Positions 1 to 11,387 of a stretch of DNA of 64,000 nucleotides are shown piece after piece. The translations under genes and the position numbers were made by a program. The stretch lies in contig NZ_CAKTFO010000002.1 in assembly GCF_934560975.1 (NCBI RefSeq), forward strand, positions 62,001 through 126,000, given 5' to 3'. Within the stretch, counting starts at the first letter, position 1; each line of letters starts with the position of its first letter. The stretch comes from an uncultured Sphingomonas sp. Its GTDB lineage: Bacteria; Pseudomonadota; Alphaproteobacteria; Sphingomonadales; Sphingomonadaceae. The notes below the pieces were generated by a model, which saw only the letters and a list, made by a program, of their open reading frames with translations, had not been told where the DNA came from and did not search any database.

Positions 1-534
1 AATGCCGGGGGCCACCGCGCCGAAGCTGGTATTCTGCGACGCGGCAATGTCGGCAAAGCTGCGCATGATGCCCCACACGGTGCCGAACAGGCCCACGAAC
101 GGCGTTACGCTGCCGATCGTGGCGAGCACGTTGAGTCCATTAGACAGGCGGTCGATCTCGCCCGCCGAAGCCGACGACATCGCCTGCGCCAGGCGATCGC
201 GCGCCGCGTCGCGGTCCAGCTTGCGCCCGGAGGTGGATCGCCGCCACTCGCCGATCCCGGCCGCGAACACGCGCGCGGCCGGCAGGTCGGCCTTGCCGCG
301 CTCGTCAAAGAAACGGTCGATATCCGGGGCCTTGGCAAAGTCGCGCTCGAACGCCTCATTCTCCCGCGATACGCGCCGCAGCAGCTGGCCGCGCCCGATG
401 ATGATCGTCCAGGTCAGCACGCTGGCCAGGATCAGCCCGATCATCACCAGTTTGACGATCAGGTCGGCATGCAGAAACAGCGCGATCGGCGACAGCGCGG
501 CTTGAGTGTTGGTCGTAATGCTCGCGCCGTTCAT
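1..534 (-). CDS. tolQ: TolQ, Tol-Pal proton channel subunit (partial)
   Basis: Inner-membrane MotA/TolQ/ExbB-family subunit of the Tol-Pal system, which uses the proton-motive force for outer-membrane constriction at division. The 178 codons present start MNGASITTNTQAALSP, followed by a hydrophobic first segment (LIVKLVMIGLILASVLTWTI, about residues 25-45), a charged cytoplasmic domain, and the conserved stretch LATIGSVTPFVGLFGTVWGI where the second membrane segment lies. The C-terminus is beyond the window edge. The start ATG overlaps the ybgC stop as ATGA, the usual ybgC-tolQ coupling. Identification is firm from the channel motif plus its neighbour. Confidence 0.93.
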   Translation of the reverse strand, partial: MNGASITTNTQAALSPIALFLHADLIVKLVMIGLILASVLTWTIIIGRGQLLRRVSRENEAFERDFAKAPDIDRFFDERGKADLPAARVFAAGIGEWRRSTSGRKLDRDAARDRLAQAMSSASAGEIDRLSNGLNVLATIGSVTPFVGLFGTVWGIMRSFADIAASQNTSFGAVAPGI

Positions 535-995
535 GCGTCAGTCCTGCTCCCTTGAACGCCCTGGAAGGCGTGGATCCATTGTTTGGGCTGGCGGCGGGGG
601 CGGCCATCGGGGCCCACCCACGCGACCGTCAAACGCCCTTCGGCAATAAGCTGGTCATCGCGCATGACTGTTTGCTGAATGACGCAGGCGGCGGTGCGCA
701 CCCGCTCCAGCCGGCTGACCACCATCAGCGCATCGCCCAGCCGTGCCGGCGCGCGATAGGCCATCTCCGCCGCCGCCACCACATAGCCGCCCTCGTCCGC
801 GGTCAGCGCCGCCGCGATGTCCGCGCCGGCCAGCGCCAGCATGTCGCTGCGCGCGCGCTCGAAGAAGCGCAGGTAATTGGCGTGATAGACCACGCCGCCC
901 GCATCCGTGTCCTCATAATAGACCCGCACGGCGAAGCGGTGCGCGCCGTCAACGAAGCGGCCGACATAAGGCCGGTCGAGAAGGTCCGCAGGCAT
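531..995 (-). CDS. ybgC: Tol-Pal-associated acyl-CoA thioesterase YbgC
   Basis: Hot-dog-fold thioesterase of the 4-hydroxybenzoyl-CoA thioesterase type, usually the first gene of the tol-pal operon. The family signature VYYEDTDAGGVVYHANYLRF, with the catalytic Asp, is near residue 27. I chose the ATG at 995 (MPADLLDRPYVG), giving about 154 residues, the family's usual size; an in-frame start 36 bases upstream would add an atypical basic leader. The gene overlaps tolQ by 4 bases, so the two are probably translationally coupled. It probably acts on acyl-CoA or acyl-ACP at the membrane; its role in Tol-Pal function is unclear in general. Confidence 0.92.
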   Translation of the reverse strand: MPADLLDRPYVGRFVDGAHRFAVRVYYEDTDAGGVVYHANYLRFFERARSDMLALAGADIAAALTADEGGYVVAAAEMAYRAPARLGDALMVVSRLERVRTAACVIQQTVMRDDQLIAEGRLTVAWVGPDGRPRRQPKQWIHAFQGVQGSRTDA

Positions 996-1101
996 GAACA
1001 GCCGGTTAGGGAAGCCCTTCCGATCAGGCAACCCTTGTCGACATCGGACAGGAGGAAGCCGGACCCGCGACGCGGAACCGGCTCCCCTGCTTCATCCGCG
1101 A

Positions 1102-3681
<2,580 letters not shown>

Positions 3682-3702
3682 GTCCGTCTCCCTTCCCCAC
3701 CC

Positions 3703-3731
3703 GATATGATGTTGCATTTCGGCCACACAAG
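3703..3731 (-). promoter_or_regulatory. Candidate RpoH (heat-shock) promoter of clpB
   Basis: Reading on the minus strand, CTTGTG is followed after 17 bases by CATATC, resembling the alphaproteobacterial sigma-32 pattern (CTTG... and a C-Y-T-A-T-type -10). It sits about 22 bases above the clpB TTG start, so the untranslated leader would be short. Pattern match by eye only; the -10 match is imperfect. Confidence 0.4.
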
Positions 3732-3788
3732 AGGTCGCTTGATCTTTGCCAAGGCAGGCGCAAAGGCCTCTGCGAACAGGAGATTGTC

Positions 3789-4088
3789 ATGGCCGACATT
3801 GACGGCAAGTGGAATTGCACGGTGGAAAGCCCGATGGGTCCGCAAAGCTTCGCGCTGACCGTGCGCGGCTATGGCGACACGTTCGCTGCCACCGCGGACG
3901 GCTCGTTCGGCAGCAAGACCATCCCGGAAGGGCGGATCGAGGGCGACCAACTGCTCTGGACGATGCACATTTCCAAGCCGATGCCGATGACCCTGGCCTG
4001 CCGGGCAACGGTCAACGGCGACGTAATGGAGGGCTCGGTCAAGGCCGGCTTCCTCGGTAGCTATCCAATCAAGGGCACGCGCGCCTGA
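3789..4088 (+). CDS. Small conserved-looking protein of unknown function
   Basis: 99 residues, start MADIDGKWNC, with a good ribosome-binding site (CAGGAG) about 7 bases upstream. No signal peptide or membrane segment. The sequence reads like a small beta-rich fold (alternating strands such as SFALTVRGYGDTFAATADG and MTLACRATVNGDVMEGSVKAG), which recalls small lipocalin-like or nucleotide-dehydratase-associated proteins that start with a D-G-x-W motif, but I cannot assign a family. It is divergent from clpB and convergent with purK. Codon use matches neighbours, so I consider it real; the function is unknown. Confidence 0.75.
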   Translation: MADIDGKWNCTVESPMGPQSFALTVRGYGDTFAATADGSFGSKTIPEGRIEGDQLLWTMHISKPMPMTLACRATVNGDVMEGSVKAGFLGSYPIKGTRA

Positions 4089-4244
4089 GGCGCCTTCAGA
4101 TAAGCTTCGCGGCGATTGCGTGGTCCTGCGCAAGCAGGAACCCAGGCCAGAAGCATGCGTCGGCGCGCAAGCATCGAATGCATCGACACCGCCCCACCGG
4201 AACGCGGCGGAGGCGGACAGCATGACAGCGAAAGCCTCTAGCGT

Positions 4245-5296
4245 TCAGAAGATGCGGGTGACGTGCCCCATCTTGCGACCCGGCTTCACACCGGTCTTTC
4301 CGTAAAGGTGCAGGTGCGCGGTGGGATCGGCCAATATGGTCGGCCATTCCTCCATCTCGCGCCCGATCAGGTTGCGCATCTCCGCGCCCGTGCCGACCAA
4401 AGCGGTCGAGCCGAGCGGCAGGCCGCATACCGCGCGAATGTGGTTCTCGAATTGCGAGGTCACCGCACCCTCGATCGTCCAATGACCTGAGTTATGAACG
4501 CGCGGCGCCATCTCGTTGAAAACAGGGCCATCCTTGCTGGCGAAGAACTCGCAGGCGAGCACCCCGACATAGCCAAGCGCCCCCGCAATTCGTTCGGCCA
4601 GCGCGCCCGCTTCCTCCGCCTGCTCCGCCACGATGCCCGAGGGCGGCACGGTCGACAGATCGAGGATGCCGTCCTTGTGCCGGTTGGTCGCCGCGTCATA
4701 GCGAACGATCCGCCCGTCCAGCCCGCGCGCCAGGATGATGGAGAATTCCGCCTCGAACGCGACCATCTTCTCCAGCACGGCCGGCTGCTCACCGATCGCA
4801 GCCCAGGCATCCCCGGCCTGTGCGGCGTCACGCACCCGCGCCTGCCCCTTGCCGTCATAACCGAAGCGACGCGTCTTCAGGATGGCGGGCATGCCGACCA
4901 TCTCCAACGCCTGGGTCAGGTCCGTCAGGCTGTCGACCGGGCAGTAAGGCGCGGGTCTGCCGCCCACCGTTTCGGCGAACGCCTTTTCCGCCACCCGATC
5001 CTGCGCCACCTCCAGCGCACGCAGAGAGGGCCTCACGCCGTCCAGCCCCTTCAAGGGCGCAACGTCGACATTCTCGAACTCGTAGGTGACGACATCCACC
5101 TGCGACACCCAGGCGGCGATGGCGGCGGCATCGTCATAGTCGCCGCGCGTCCACCGTGCCGCGACCTCGCTCGCAGGCCCGCTCAGGCCCGGCGCGTAGA
5201 TATGGGTGCGATAGCCGAGGTTAGCCGCCGCGATGGCCAGCATCCGGCCAAGCTGCCCTCCACCCAGGATGCCGATGGTGGAGCCGGGCCGCACGG

Positions 5297-5300
<4 letters not shown>
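4245..5300 (-). CDS. purK: N5-carboxyaminoimidazole ribonucleotide synthase PurK
   Basis: ATP-grasp enzyme that carboxylates aminoimidazole ribonucleotide with bicarbonate and ATP in de novo purine synthesis. The N-terminus has the nucleotide-fold motif IGILGGGQLGRMLA, followed by YEFENVD, and the ATP-grasp core includes KTRRFGYDGKGQ and the metal-binding NEMAPRVHNSGH. The length of 351 residues is typical. Its ATG overlaps the purE stop (ATGA at 5297-5300), so purE-purK are coupled and supply consecutive steps through the unstable N5-CAIR intermediate. Confidence 0.97.
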
Positions 5301-5773
<473 letters not shown>

Positions 5774-5776
5774 GCC

Positions 5777-6463
5777 TCAACGCTCGCTCAGATAGTAACG
5801 CTCCAATGCGTTCAGATCGTCATCCAGCTGGTAGACGATCGGCTGCCCGGTCGGGATCTCCAGCCCGGTAATCTCGTCGTCCGAAATGCCCGACAGATGC
5901 TTCACCAGCGCGCGCAGCGAATTGCCGTGGGCGGAGATCAGCACCCGCTTGCCGGCCTTCAGTTCGGGCACGATCCGCTCCTCCCAATAGGGCAGCACGC
6001 GCGCGATCGTGTCCTTCAGGCTTTCCGTCTGCGGGATCGGAACGCCCTGGTAGCGTTCGTCCTTGGCCAGGTCCCACGGGCTGCCGTCTTCCGGCAACGG
6101 CGGCGGAATGTCAAAGCTGCGGCGCCAGATCTTGACCTGATCCTCGCCATGCTTGTCCGCCGTCTCTGCCTTGTTGAGGCCGGTGAGCCCGCCATAATGG
6201 CGCTCGTTCAGCTTCCAGCTCTTCTCGGTCGGCAGCCACAGCCGGCCCATCGCCTCCAGCGCGAGGTTCAGCGTCTTGATTGCGCGGCTCTGGAAGCTGG
6301 TGAAGGTCAGGTCGAAGTCGAGCCCCTTCTCCTTCATCAGTTCGCCCGCGGCCCAGGCTTCCTTCACGCCCAGTTCGGTGAGGTCCACGTCCCACCATCC
6401 GGTGAAGCGATTCTCCAGGTTCCAGGCGGATTGGCCATGGCGGATCAGGACGAGCGTCGGCAT
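5777..6463 (-). CDS. gpmA: 2,3-bisphosphoglycerate-dependent phosphoglycerate mutase
   Basis: Cytosolic glycolytic enzyme interconverting 3- and 2-phosphoglycerate via a phosphohistidine. The catalytic motif LIRHGQSAWN is at residues 6-15, NERHYGGLTGLNK near residue 85 is the substrate loop, and the second catalytic His is in ISAHGNSLRAL near residue 180. 228 residues, typical for the dPGM class. It is the first gene of a minus-strand unit with purE and purK; purS starts divergently about 130 bases away, so the intervening sequence probably holds promoters in both directions. Confidence 0.97.
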   Translation of the reverse strand: MPTLVLIRHGQSAWNLENRFTGWWDVDLTELGVKEAWAAGELMKEKGLDFDLTFTSFQSRAIKTLNLALEAMGRLWLPTEKSWKLNERHYGGLTGLNKAETADKHGEDQVKIWRRSFDIPPPLPEDGSPWDLAKDERYQGVPIPQTESLKDTIARVLPYWEERIVPELKAGKRVLISAHGNSLRALVKHLSGISDDEITGLEIPTGQPIVYQLDDDLNALERYYLSER

Positions 6464-6596
6464 GCGGTCGGCGGCTTCCTTTATGTGTCTGGCTACCGGC
6501 CTTAGCCGCGCGAAAGCGGCGCGTCACCCCCAAGCAGCCACCCCGGCGATCCAAGCGGCTTGACCGGACGCGCCGAGTGGTGGAGGGGCATGGCCC

Positions 6597-6827
6597 ATGA
6601 AGACGCGCATCTACGTCACGCTCAAGAACGGCGTGCTCGATCCCCAGGGCAAGGCGATCCACCATGCGCTGGAGGGCCTCGGCTTCTCCGGCGTGGAGGG
6701 GGTGCGGCAGGGCAAGCTGATCGAGCTCGACCATGCCCACGGCGTCAGCGACGCGGACCTCGACGCCATGTGCCGCAAGCTGCTCGCCAACACCGTGATC
6801 GAGAATTATCGGATCGAGCGGGGTTGA
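6597..6827 (+). CDS. purS: Phosphoribosylformylglycinamidine synthase subunit PurS
   Basis: Small subunit that bridges PurL and PurQ in the three-part FGAM synthase of many bacteria. 76 residues starting MKTRIYVTLKNGVLDPQGKA, with the hallmark V-x-L-K-x-G-V-L-D-P-x-G motif and a C-terminal VIENYRIE strand. GGAGGGG lies about 9 bases upstream of the ATG. purQ follows after 5 bases. purL is not in this window. Confidence 0.96.
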   Translation: MKTRIYVTLKNGVLDPQGKAIHHALEGLGFSGVEGVRQGKLIELDHAHGVSDADLDAMCRKLLANTVIENYRIERG

Positions 6828-6832
6828 GCGCC

Positions 6833-7501
6833 ATGAAGTCGGCAGTGATCGTCTTTCCCGGCTCCAATTGCGACCGCGACCTTGCCGTAGCGATCGAGGA
6901 GGTGACCGGCTCCGCGCCGGAGATGCTGTGGCACGGCGAGACGGCGCTGCCGGTGGGCATCGACCTGGTCGCGGTGCCCGGCGGCTTCTCCTATGGCGAT
7001 TATCTCCGCTCCGGCGCCATGGCGGCGCGGTCGCCGGTGATGAAGGCGGTGGTCGAGGCGGCCGAGCGCGGCGTGCCGGTGCTGGGCGTGTGCAACGGGT
7101 TCCAGATCCTGACGGAGGCCGGGCTGCTGCCGGGCGCGCTGATGCGCAATGCCGGCCTGTCCTTCGTCTGCCGCCCGGTGGCTTTGACGGTGGAGAACAG
7201 CCGGTCGCTGTTCACCAGCCGCTATGACGCGGGCGAGCGGATCACCATCCCCGTCGCGCACCATGACGGCAATTACACCGCCGACGCCGACACGCTGGAC
7301 CGGCTGGAAGGCGAAGGCCGCGTCGCCTTCCGCTATGCGGAGCGGGTCAACGGCTCGGCCCGCGATATCGCCGGGATCGTCAATGCCCAGGGCAACGTGC
7401 TCGGCATGATGCCGCACCCCGAACGGATGATCGGTCCGGAACATGGCGGGGCCGATGGTCGCCGCCTGTTCGAAGGCCTGGTGCAGGCGGTCGCCGCCTG
7501 A
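6833..7501 (+). CDS. purQ: Phosphoribosylformylglycinamidine synthase subunit PurQ
   Basis: Class I glutamine amidotransferase subunit that supplies ammonia to PurL. 222 residues from the ATG at 6833 (MKSAVIVFPGSNCDRDL). The catalytic Cys is in VLGVCNGFQIL, the His/Glu pair in MMPHPERM, and PGGFSYGDYLRSGAM forms the oxyanion region. A longer in-frame ORF runs upstream through purS, but that extension is an overlap artefact. Five bases after purS, so co-translated with it. A perfect palindrome downstream probably ends the transcript. Confidence 0.96.
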   Translation: MKSAVIVFPGSNCDRDLAVAIEEVTGSAPEMLWHGETALPVGIDLVAVPGGFSYGDYLRSGAMAARSPVMKAVVEAAERGVPVLGVCNGFQILTEAGLLPGALMRNAGLSFVCRPVALTVENSRSLFTSRYDAGERITIPVAHHDGNYTADADTLDRLEGEGRVAFRYAERVNGSARDIAGIVNAQGNVLGMMPHPERMIGPEHGGADGRRLFEGLVQAVAA

Positions 7502-7520
7502 CTTCTGACCGGATGCGTAC

Positions 7521-7542
7521 GGCGGCCTGCCGGCAGGCCGCC
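7521..7542. terminator. Bidirectional hairpin between purQ and the YhhQ gene
   Basis: A perfect 22-base palindrome (arms GGCGGCCTGCC / GGCAGGCCGCC) between the convergent stops of purQ (7501) and the YhhQ-type gene (7552). It has only a weak downstream T-run (GTTCTTC), so it is a probable but not classical intrinsic terminator, usable from both sides. Confidence 0.6.
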
Positions 7543-7551
7543 TGACGTTCT

Positions 7552-8298
7552 TCACACGCCCGAGTGAAACGGTGAGAAGTCGGTGCGTTCGTCGAATACG
7601 TCCACCCCCTCGCGCCGCTTGAGGAAACCGACCACAAGGTAGGTCAGCGGCGTCAGGATCGTTTCCCATATTACCTTCAGCGCCCATTGGGTCAGCAACA
7701 CCGTCAGTACCTGCCCGCCGGTCCAGCCAGCCGCGCCCCAGAAAGCCAGCGGGTAGAAGATCAGGCTATCGACCCCCTGCCCTGCCAGTGTCGAGCCGAT
7801 CGTCCGGCTCCACAGCCAGCGCCCGCGCGTCAGCACCTTCATCCGCGCCAGCACGAAAGTGTTGGAGAGTTCGCCCGCCCAGAAGGCCAGCAGCGAAGCG
7901 CCCGCAATGCGCGGCGCCTGCCCGAACGCCTGATAGGCCGCCTGCCCCTCCCACCCGGCCTCGGGCGGCAGGGCCACGACTACCACGCTCATCACCACCA
8001 TGAACAGCAAGGCCGCAAAGCCCGCCCACACGCAGCGCCGCGCGCGGGAATAGCCGTACACCTCGGTCAGCACGTCGCCGATGACATAGGACAGCGGAAA
8101 GAACAGGATGCCCGCTCCGAACGGCCACGCCCCCAGCACCGGCAGGTCGATCACCGACCTCTTGCCCGCGCCGATCAGGTTGGACAGCAGCAGGATGGTG
8201 ACGAACGCCGCCATGACGAAGTCAAAATAGCGCAGCGGCCTGCCCGCCAGCGCCCCTGCCTCCACCGCAATCGGCCGCCCCTGTTCCATCCCGTCCAT
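7552..8298 (-). CDS. Queuosine precursor transporter, YhhQ/DUF165 family
   Basis: Polytopic inner-membrane protein. Several hydrophobic helices are visible (YFDFVMAAFVTILLLSNLIG, FAALLFMVVMSVVVVAL and others) with the family signature FFPLSYVIGDVLTEVYGY and the Q-G-V-D-S motif in LAGQGVDSLIFYPLAF. E. coli YhhQ imports preQ0/preQ1 for queuosine synthesis, and the same substrate is likely here. I chose the ATG at 8298 (MDGMEQGRPI); longer ORF starts run into the adjacent tRNA gene. The start could also be the ATG at 8289. It is divergent from tRNA-Arg. Confidence 0.88.
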   Translation of the reverse strand: MDGMEQGRPIAVEAGALAGRPLRYFDFVMAAFVTILLLSNLIGAGKRSVIDLPVLGAWPFGAGILFFPLSYVIGDVLTEVYGYSRARRCVWAGFAALLFMVVMSVVVVALPPEAGWEGQAAYQAFGQAPRIAGASLLAFWAGELSNTFVLARMKVLTRGRWLWSRTIGSTLAGQGVDSLIFYPLAFWGAAGWTGGQVLTVLLTQWALKVIWETILTPLTYLVVGFLKRREGVDVFDERTDFSPFHSGV

Positions 8299-8354
8299 CA
8301 CGGTGAGACTATCGCGGTTCCTCTCCGACGCAATCCGCGCTAACGCGGCGGCGG

Positions 8355-8431
8355 GCGCCCGTAGCTCAGTTGGATAGAGCACGTGCCTTCTAAGCTCGTG
8401 GTCGCTGGTTCGAATCCAGCCGGGCGCGCCA
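8355..8431 (+). tRNA. tRNA-Arg (anticodon TCT)
   Basis: Complete cloverleaf with an encoded CCA end: acceptor GCGCCCG pairs with CGGGCGC (8421-8427), D-arm GCTC...GAGC, T-arm GCTGG-TTCGAAT-CCAGC. The anticodon loop CTTCTAA (8387-8393) gives anticodon TCT at 8389-8391, reading AGA. The anticodon stem CGTGC/GCTCG has a T-T mismatch at its middle pair. It lies at the border between a housekeeping block and an accessory region, a common phage or island integration site, but no attachment repeat was found. Confidence 0.95.
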
Positions 8432-8582
8432 TTGAAAACAATTGATTTTCTCCGTGGGAGAGTTGCGTCGTTTGGACACGCATTTGGGCGTTCATGGCCT
8501 CTTATGCGGCGTGTCCGAAGGGCGGTGACCAGTGCTCAAGCGAGCGGCCGACGCGTAATCACTCCGTTTCAAGCCACCGTCT

Positions 8583-8600
8583 TTGCGGGCGCGCCCGCAA
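8583..8600. repeat. 18-base perfect palindrome downstream of tRNA-Arg
   Basis: Arms TTGCGGGCG / CGCCCGCAA with no spacer, in the 252-base stretch (8432-8683) between the tRNA and the receptor gene. There is no T-run after it, so a terminator role is unclear; it could be a protein-binding site. I see no gene in this stretch. Confidence 0.5.
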
Positions 8601-8651
8601 GTTCGTACCCGGGACGCGGCTAGTTTTTCTTCTTTGGTGTCCCCTCACCAA

Positions 8652-8674
8652 TTCCCTACTGATTAGGTAGGGAA
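8652..8674 (+). promoter_or_regulatory. Inverted repeat next to the receptor ribosome-binding site
   Basis: Perfect 8-base arms TTCCCTAC (8652-8659) and GTAGGGAA (8667-8674) with a 7-base spacer, ending inside the AAAGGGGA ribosome-binding site of the receptor at 8684. It could be an operator or an mRNA hairpin that occludes initiation. Confidence 0.5.
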
Positions 8675-8683
8675 AGGGGAAAA

Positions 8684-11332
8684 ATGAACACTCTCAGCTT
8701 ATCGCTGCTGGCGGCGCTTGCCGCCGGCGTATCAACGCCCGCACTGGCCCAAAGCGCGGCCCTCGCACCAACCATCTCTGCCGACCTGGGCGCGGAGCAG
8801 CCCGTTGCTGACGATATCGTCGTGACCGGATCGAACATTCGGCGGGCCGCATCGGAAAGCTTCAATCCCGTGCAGGTGATCGGGCGCGAGGAATTGGCCA
8901 CGTCCGGACGGATCACCGTCGCCGATGCGCTGCGATCGATCTCGGCCAACACCGGCAATGCCGCAAACGAGACGAGCAACAGTGGCTGGGCGTCCGGATC
9001 CGCGGGAATCGGGCTCCGCGGCCTGTCGGCGAAGAACACGCTGGTGCTTCTTAATGGGCGGCGGCTGGCTAATTACGGCTTCCCGGCCAACGGCCTTTCG
9101 GACACGTTCGTCAATCTGAACGCGCTGCCGCTGGTGGCGGTGCAACGGATGGAGGTGCTGAAGGACGGCGCGTCGGCCGTTTACGGGTCGGATGCGGTGG
9201 CTGGAGTGGTCAACGTCATTACGCGCCAGAACTTCGACGGGCTCGAACTTGGCGGTAGTTTCGGTACCTCGGATCAGGGTGGTCTCGACACGTGGCGCGG
9301 GCAATTGGTCGGCGGCTATGGCGACATCGATAAGGACGGCTACAACCTGCTGTTCAGCTTAGAGGCCTACCTGCGTGATCGGCTAGACCAGGACCAGCGC
9401 AAGCTGACCCGATCCGGCATCTATGACGACCGGCCCGGCGGCCGCTGGAACGGGTGGACAGCTAAGGGTGCACGCTTCCTGATCGACGGTGCCTCGGTGC
9501 CGTTGCTTGACGCTCAGGGCAGTTGCCCGGATGGCATGGCGCTGGTCGCGAGCGGCCCCATCGACGGGCTGCGCGGCAATACCTGCGCGATCAACCTGGC
9601 GCCCTATACGACGCTGATCCCGGCAACCGACCGCTATCAGGGCTTCGCACGCGGCACCGTGCAACTGGGCGAGGATACCGAAGCGTTTGTCGAGGGGCTG
9701 TACAGCCACATCATGGGCACCTCGATCTTCGGGTCCAGTCCCTATTTTACGCTGGAAGCAGGCCGCTTCGCGCTCAATGCGCAGACCGGGCTGGCGGAAC
9801 CGGTGTCCAATCTGCTGCCCACCAACAGCCCGTACAATCCGTACGGACGTCCGGTGCAGGTGGAATATACCTTTTTCGATCTCGGCCAGTCACTGAAGAC
9901 CAATTACTCGGATGCGTTCCGGGTTTTGGCCGGCGCGCGCGGGAAGGTCGTCGGGCTGGATTGGGAGGTGGGCGCTTTCGCGTCCGGCAGTACGGAGCGG
10001 GAGGAAGTGGCGGGAGGCTTCGCCGACCGTTTCGGCCTGTTACCTGCGCTCGCCAACGGCGCGCTGAACCTGCGGGATCCCGCCTCCACCCCACAGCCGA
10101 CCCTGGACTCAATCCGGCTCAGCACCACGCGGCGCGCCCGCTCGCGCCTCTACGGCACCGATGCCAAACTGTCGGGCGAGGTGGTGATGCTGCCGGCCGG
10201 CCCGCTCGAGTTCGCCGCCGGGGTGGAATGGCGGCGGGAGTCGTTGGTTTCGCGTAACCCGCGCGAGATCGATGACGGGCGGCAGATCCGCCCTGCCATT
10301 GCGGCGGTGGATGGCAAGCGCAACGTGATCGCCGGTTATGCCGAGCTCAACGTCCCGGTCATCAGGGGTCTGGACCTCCAGCTGGCGGCGCGCGGTGATC
10401 ATTACAGCGACTTCGGCAATGCCTTTTCGCCCAAGGGCGGCTTCCGGTGGCGGGTGTTCGAGCCGCTGATGCTGCGCGGCTCGATCTCGCGCGGTTTCCG
10501 CGCCCCGTCATTGTCCGAGAACTCGGCTTCGACCAATATCTCCTACGGTACGGTGGTCGACCCGTTCGATCCGGACGTGCCTGGGTCGCGGCAGAGCCCG
10601 ACCTTTTTCACCGTCGGCAATGCGGCGCTGAAGCCGGAGCGGACGCGCAGTTACAACCTTGGAGCGGTGTTCACGCCGCTGCGCACCACCACCCTCAGCG
10701 TTGACTATTACAAAATCAAGTTGAGCAACCTGATCGGCACGAACAACTCGACAACCATCGTGCAGCTCAACAATCCGCAGGACGTGGTCCGTGACGCGCG
10801 CGGCAAGATCCTCGCCGTCTACAACCGTTACCAGAACCTCAGCAAGCTGGAAACGAGCGGCGTCGACGTCGAATTTACGCAGCGTGTGCCGACCAGCGGC
10901 TTCGGCGAGTTCAGACTCTCCAGCGTCTACACCCATGTGTTCAACTACAAGAGACCGAACACGGCAGGCGCCGCGCCTGTCGACTATGCGGGATCGAATC
11001 TGGGCTTCACACTGCCGAGCGACAAGGCGACCACGCGGCTGGGCTGGTCGTTCGAGCCGGTAGAGGCGGCAGTCACCTGGTATCACACGGCCGGCTATCG
11101 TCAGGTCACCGCCGCGGCGATCCAGGACCGGGTCGATGCGTATGACCAGGTCGACCTGTATCTCGGGTGGAAGGTGCTCGAGAAGGTGACACTCTACACG
11201 AAGGTCGACAACGTCTTCAACGAGCGGCCGCCCTACGATGCCTCCTTTCCCGGCATCCGCGCGCCCTATGACTTCACGCAATACGATCTGCGCGGGCGCT
11301 ATTTTCAGCTCGGCTTCGACGTCCGCTTCTGA
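8684..11332 (+). CDS. TonB-dependent outer-membrane receptor (peptide-locus type)
   Basis: 882 residues. Signal peptide 1-23 (ends ALAQS), then a TonB-box-like DDIVVTGSNIR, a plug domain with GLRGLSAKNTLVLLNGRRLA and KDGASAVYGSDAVAGVVNVIT, and a long beta-barrel ending YFQLGFDVRF with a terminal Phe. This plug type, with a strict L-N-G-R-R motif, is common in large receptor expansions of sphingomonads and Caulobacter. The ribosome-binding site AAAGGGGAAAA is strong. It is followed by a terminator and then an M14 peptidase, suggesting peptides as cargo; that is inference from context, and the substrate is not readable from sequence. Confidence 0.93.
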   Translation: MNTLSLSLLAALAAGVSTPALAQSAALAPTISADLGAEQPVADDIVVTGSNIRRAASESFNPVQVIGREELATSGRITVADALRSISANTGNAANETSNSGWASGSAGIGLRGLSAKNTLVLLNGRRLANYGFPANGLSDTFVNLNALPLVAVQRMEVLKDGASAVYGSDAVAGVVNVITRQNFDGLELGGSFGTSDQGGLDTWRGQLVGGYGDIDKDGYNLLFSLEAYLRDRLDQDQRKLTRSGIYDDRPGGRWNGWTAKGARFLIDGASVPLLDAQGSCPDGMALVASGPIDGLRGNTCAINLAPYTTLIPATDRYQGFARGTVQLGEDTEAFVEGLYSHIMGTSIFGSSPYFTLEAGRFALNAQTGLAEPVSNLLPTNSPYNPYGRPVQVEYTFFDLGQSLKTNYSDAFRVLAGARGKVVGLDWEVGAFASGSTEREEVAGGFADRFGLLPALANGALNLRDPASTPQPTLDSIRLSTTRRARSRLYGTDAKLSGEVVMLPAGPLEFAAGVEWRRESLVSRNPREIDDGRQIRPAIAAVDGKRNVIAGYAELNVPVIRGLDLQLAARGDHYSDFGNAFSPKGGFRWRVFEPLMLRGSISRGFRAPSLSENSASTNISYGTVVDPFDPDVPGSRQSPTFFTVGNAALKPERTRSYNLGAVFTPLRTTTLSVDYYKIKLSNLIGTNNSTTIVQLNNPQDVVRDARGKILAVYNRYQNLSKLETSGVDVEFTQRVPTSGFGEFRLSSVYTHVFNYKRPNTAGAAPVDYAGSNLGFTLPSDKATTRLGWSFEPVEAAVTWYHTAGYRQVTAAAIQDRVDAYDQVDLYLGWKVLEKVTLYTKVDNVFNERPPYDASFPGIRAPYDFTQYDLRGRYFQLGFDVRF

Positions 11333-11338
11333 TCCTCG

Positions 11339-11374
11339 CCGCCGTCACCCTCGTAGGTGGCGGCGGTTTTTTTT
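11339..11374 (+). terminator. Strong intrinsic terminator between receptor and M14 peptidase
   Basis: 11-base arms CCGCCGTCACC / GGTGGCGGCGG (one G-U pair), 6-base loop, then eight T. It begins 7 bases after the receptor stop. The AAGG ribosome-binding site of the next gene starts 3 bases after the T-run, so read-through here probably sets peptidase expression. Confidence 0.85.
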
Positions 11375-11387
11375 CAAAGGATACGAA

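Noticed and set aside
1060..1100. Terminator downstream of clpB
   Set aside because: AGCCGG/CCGGCT arms are short with a long loop and no T-run.
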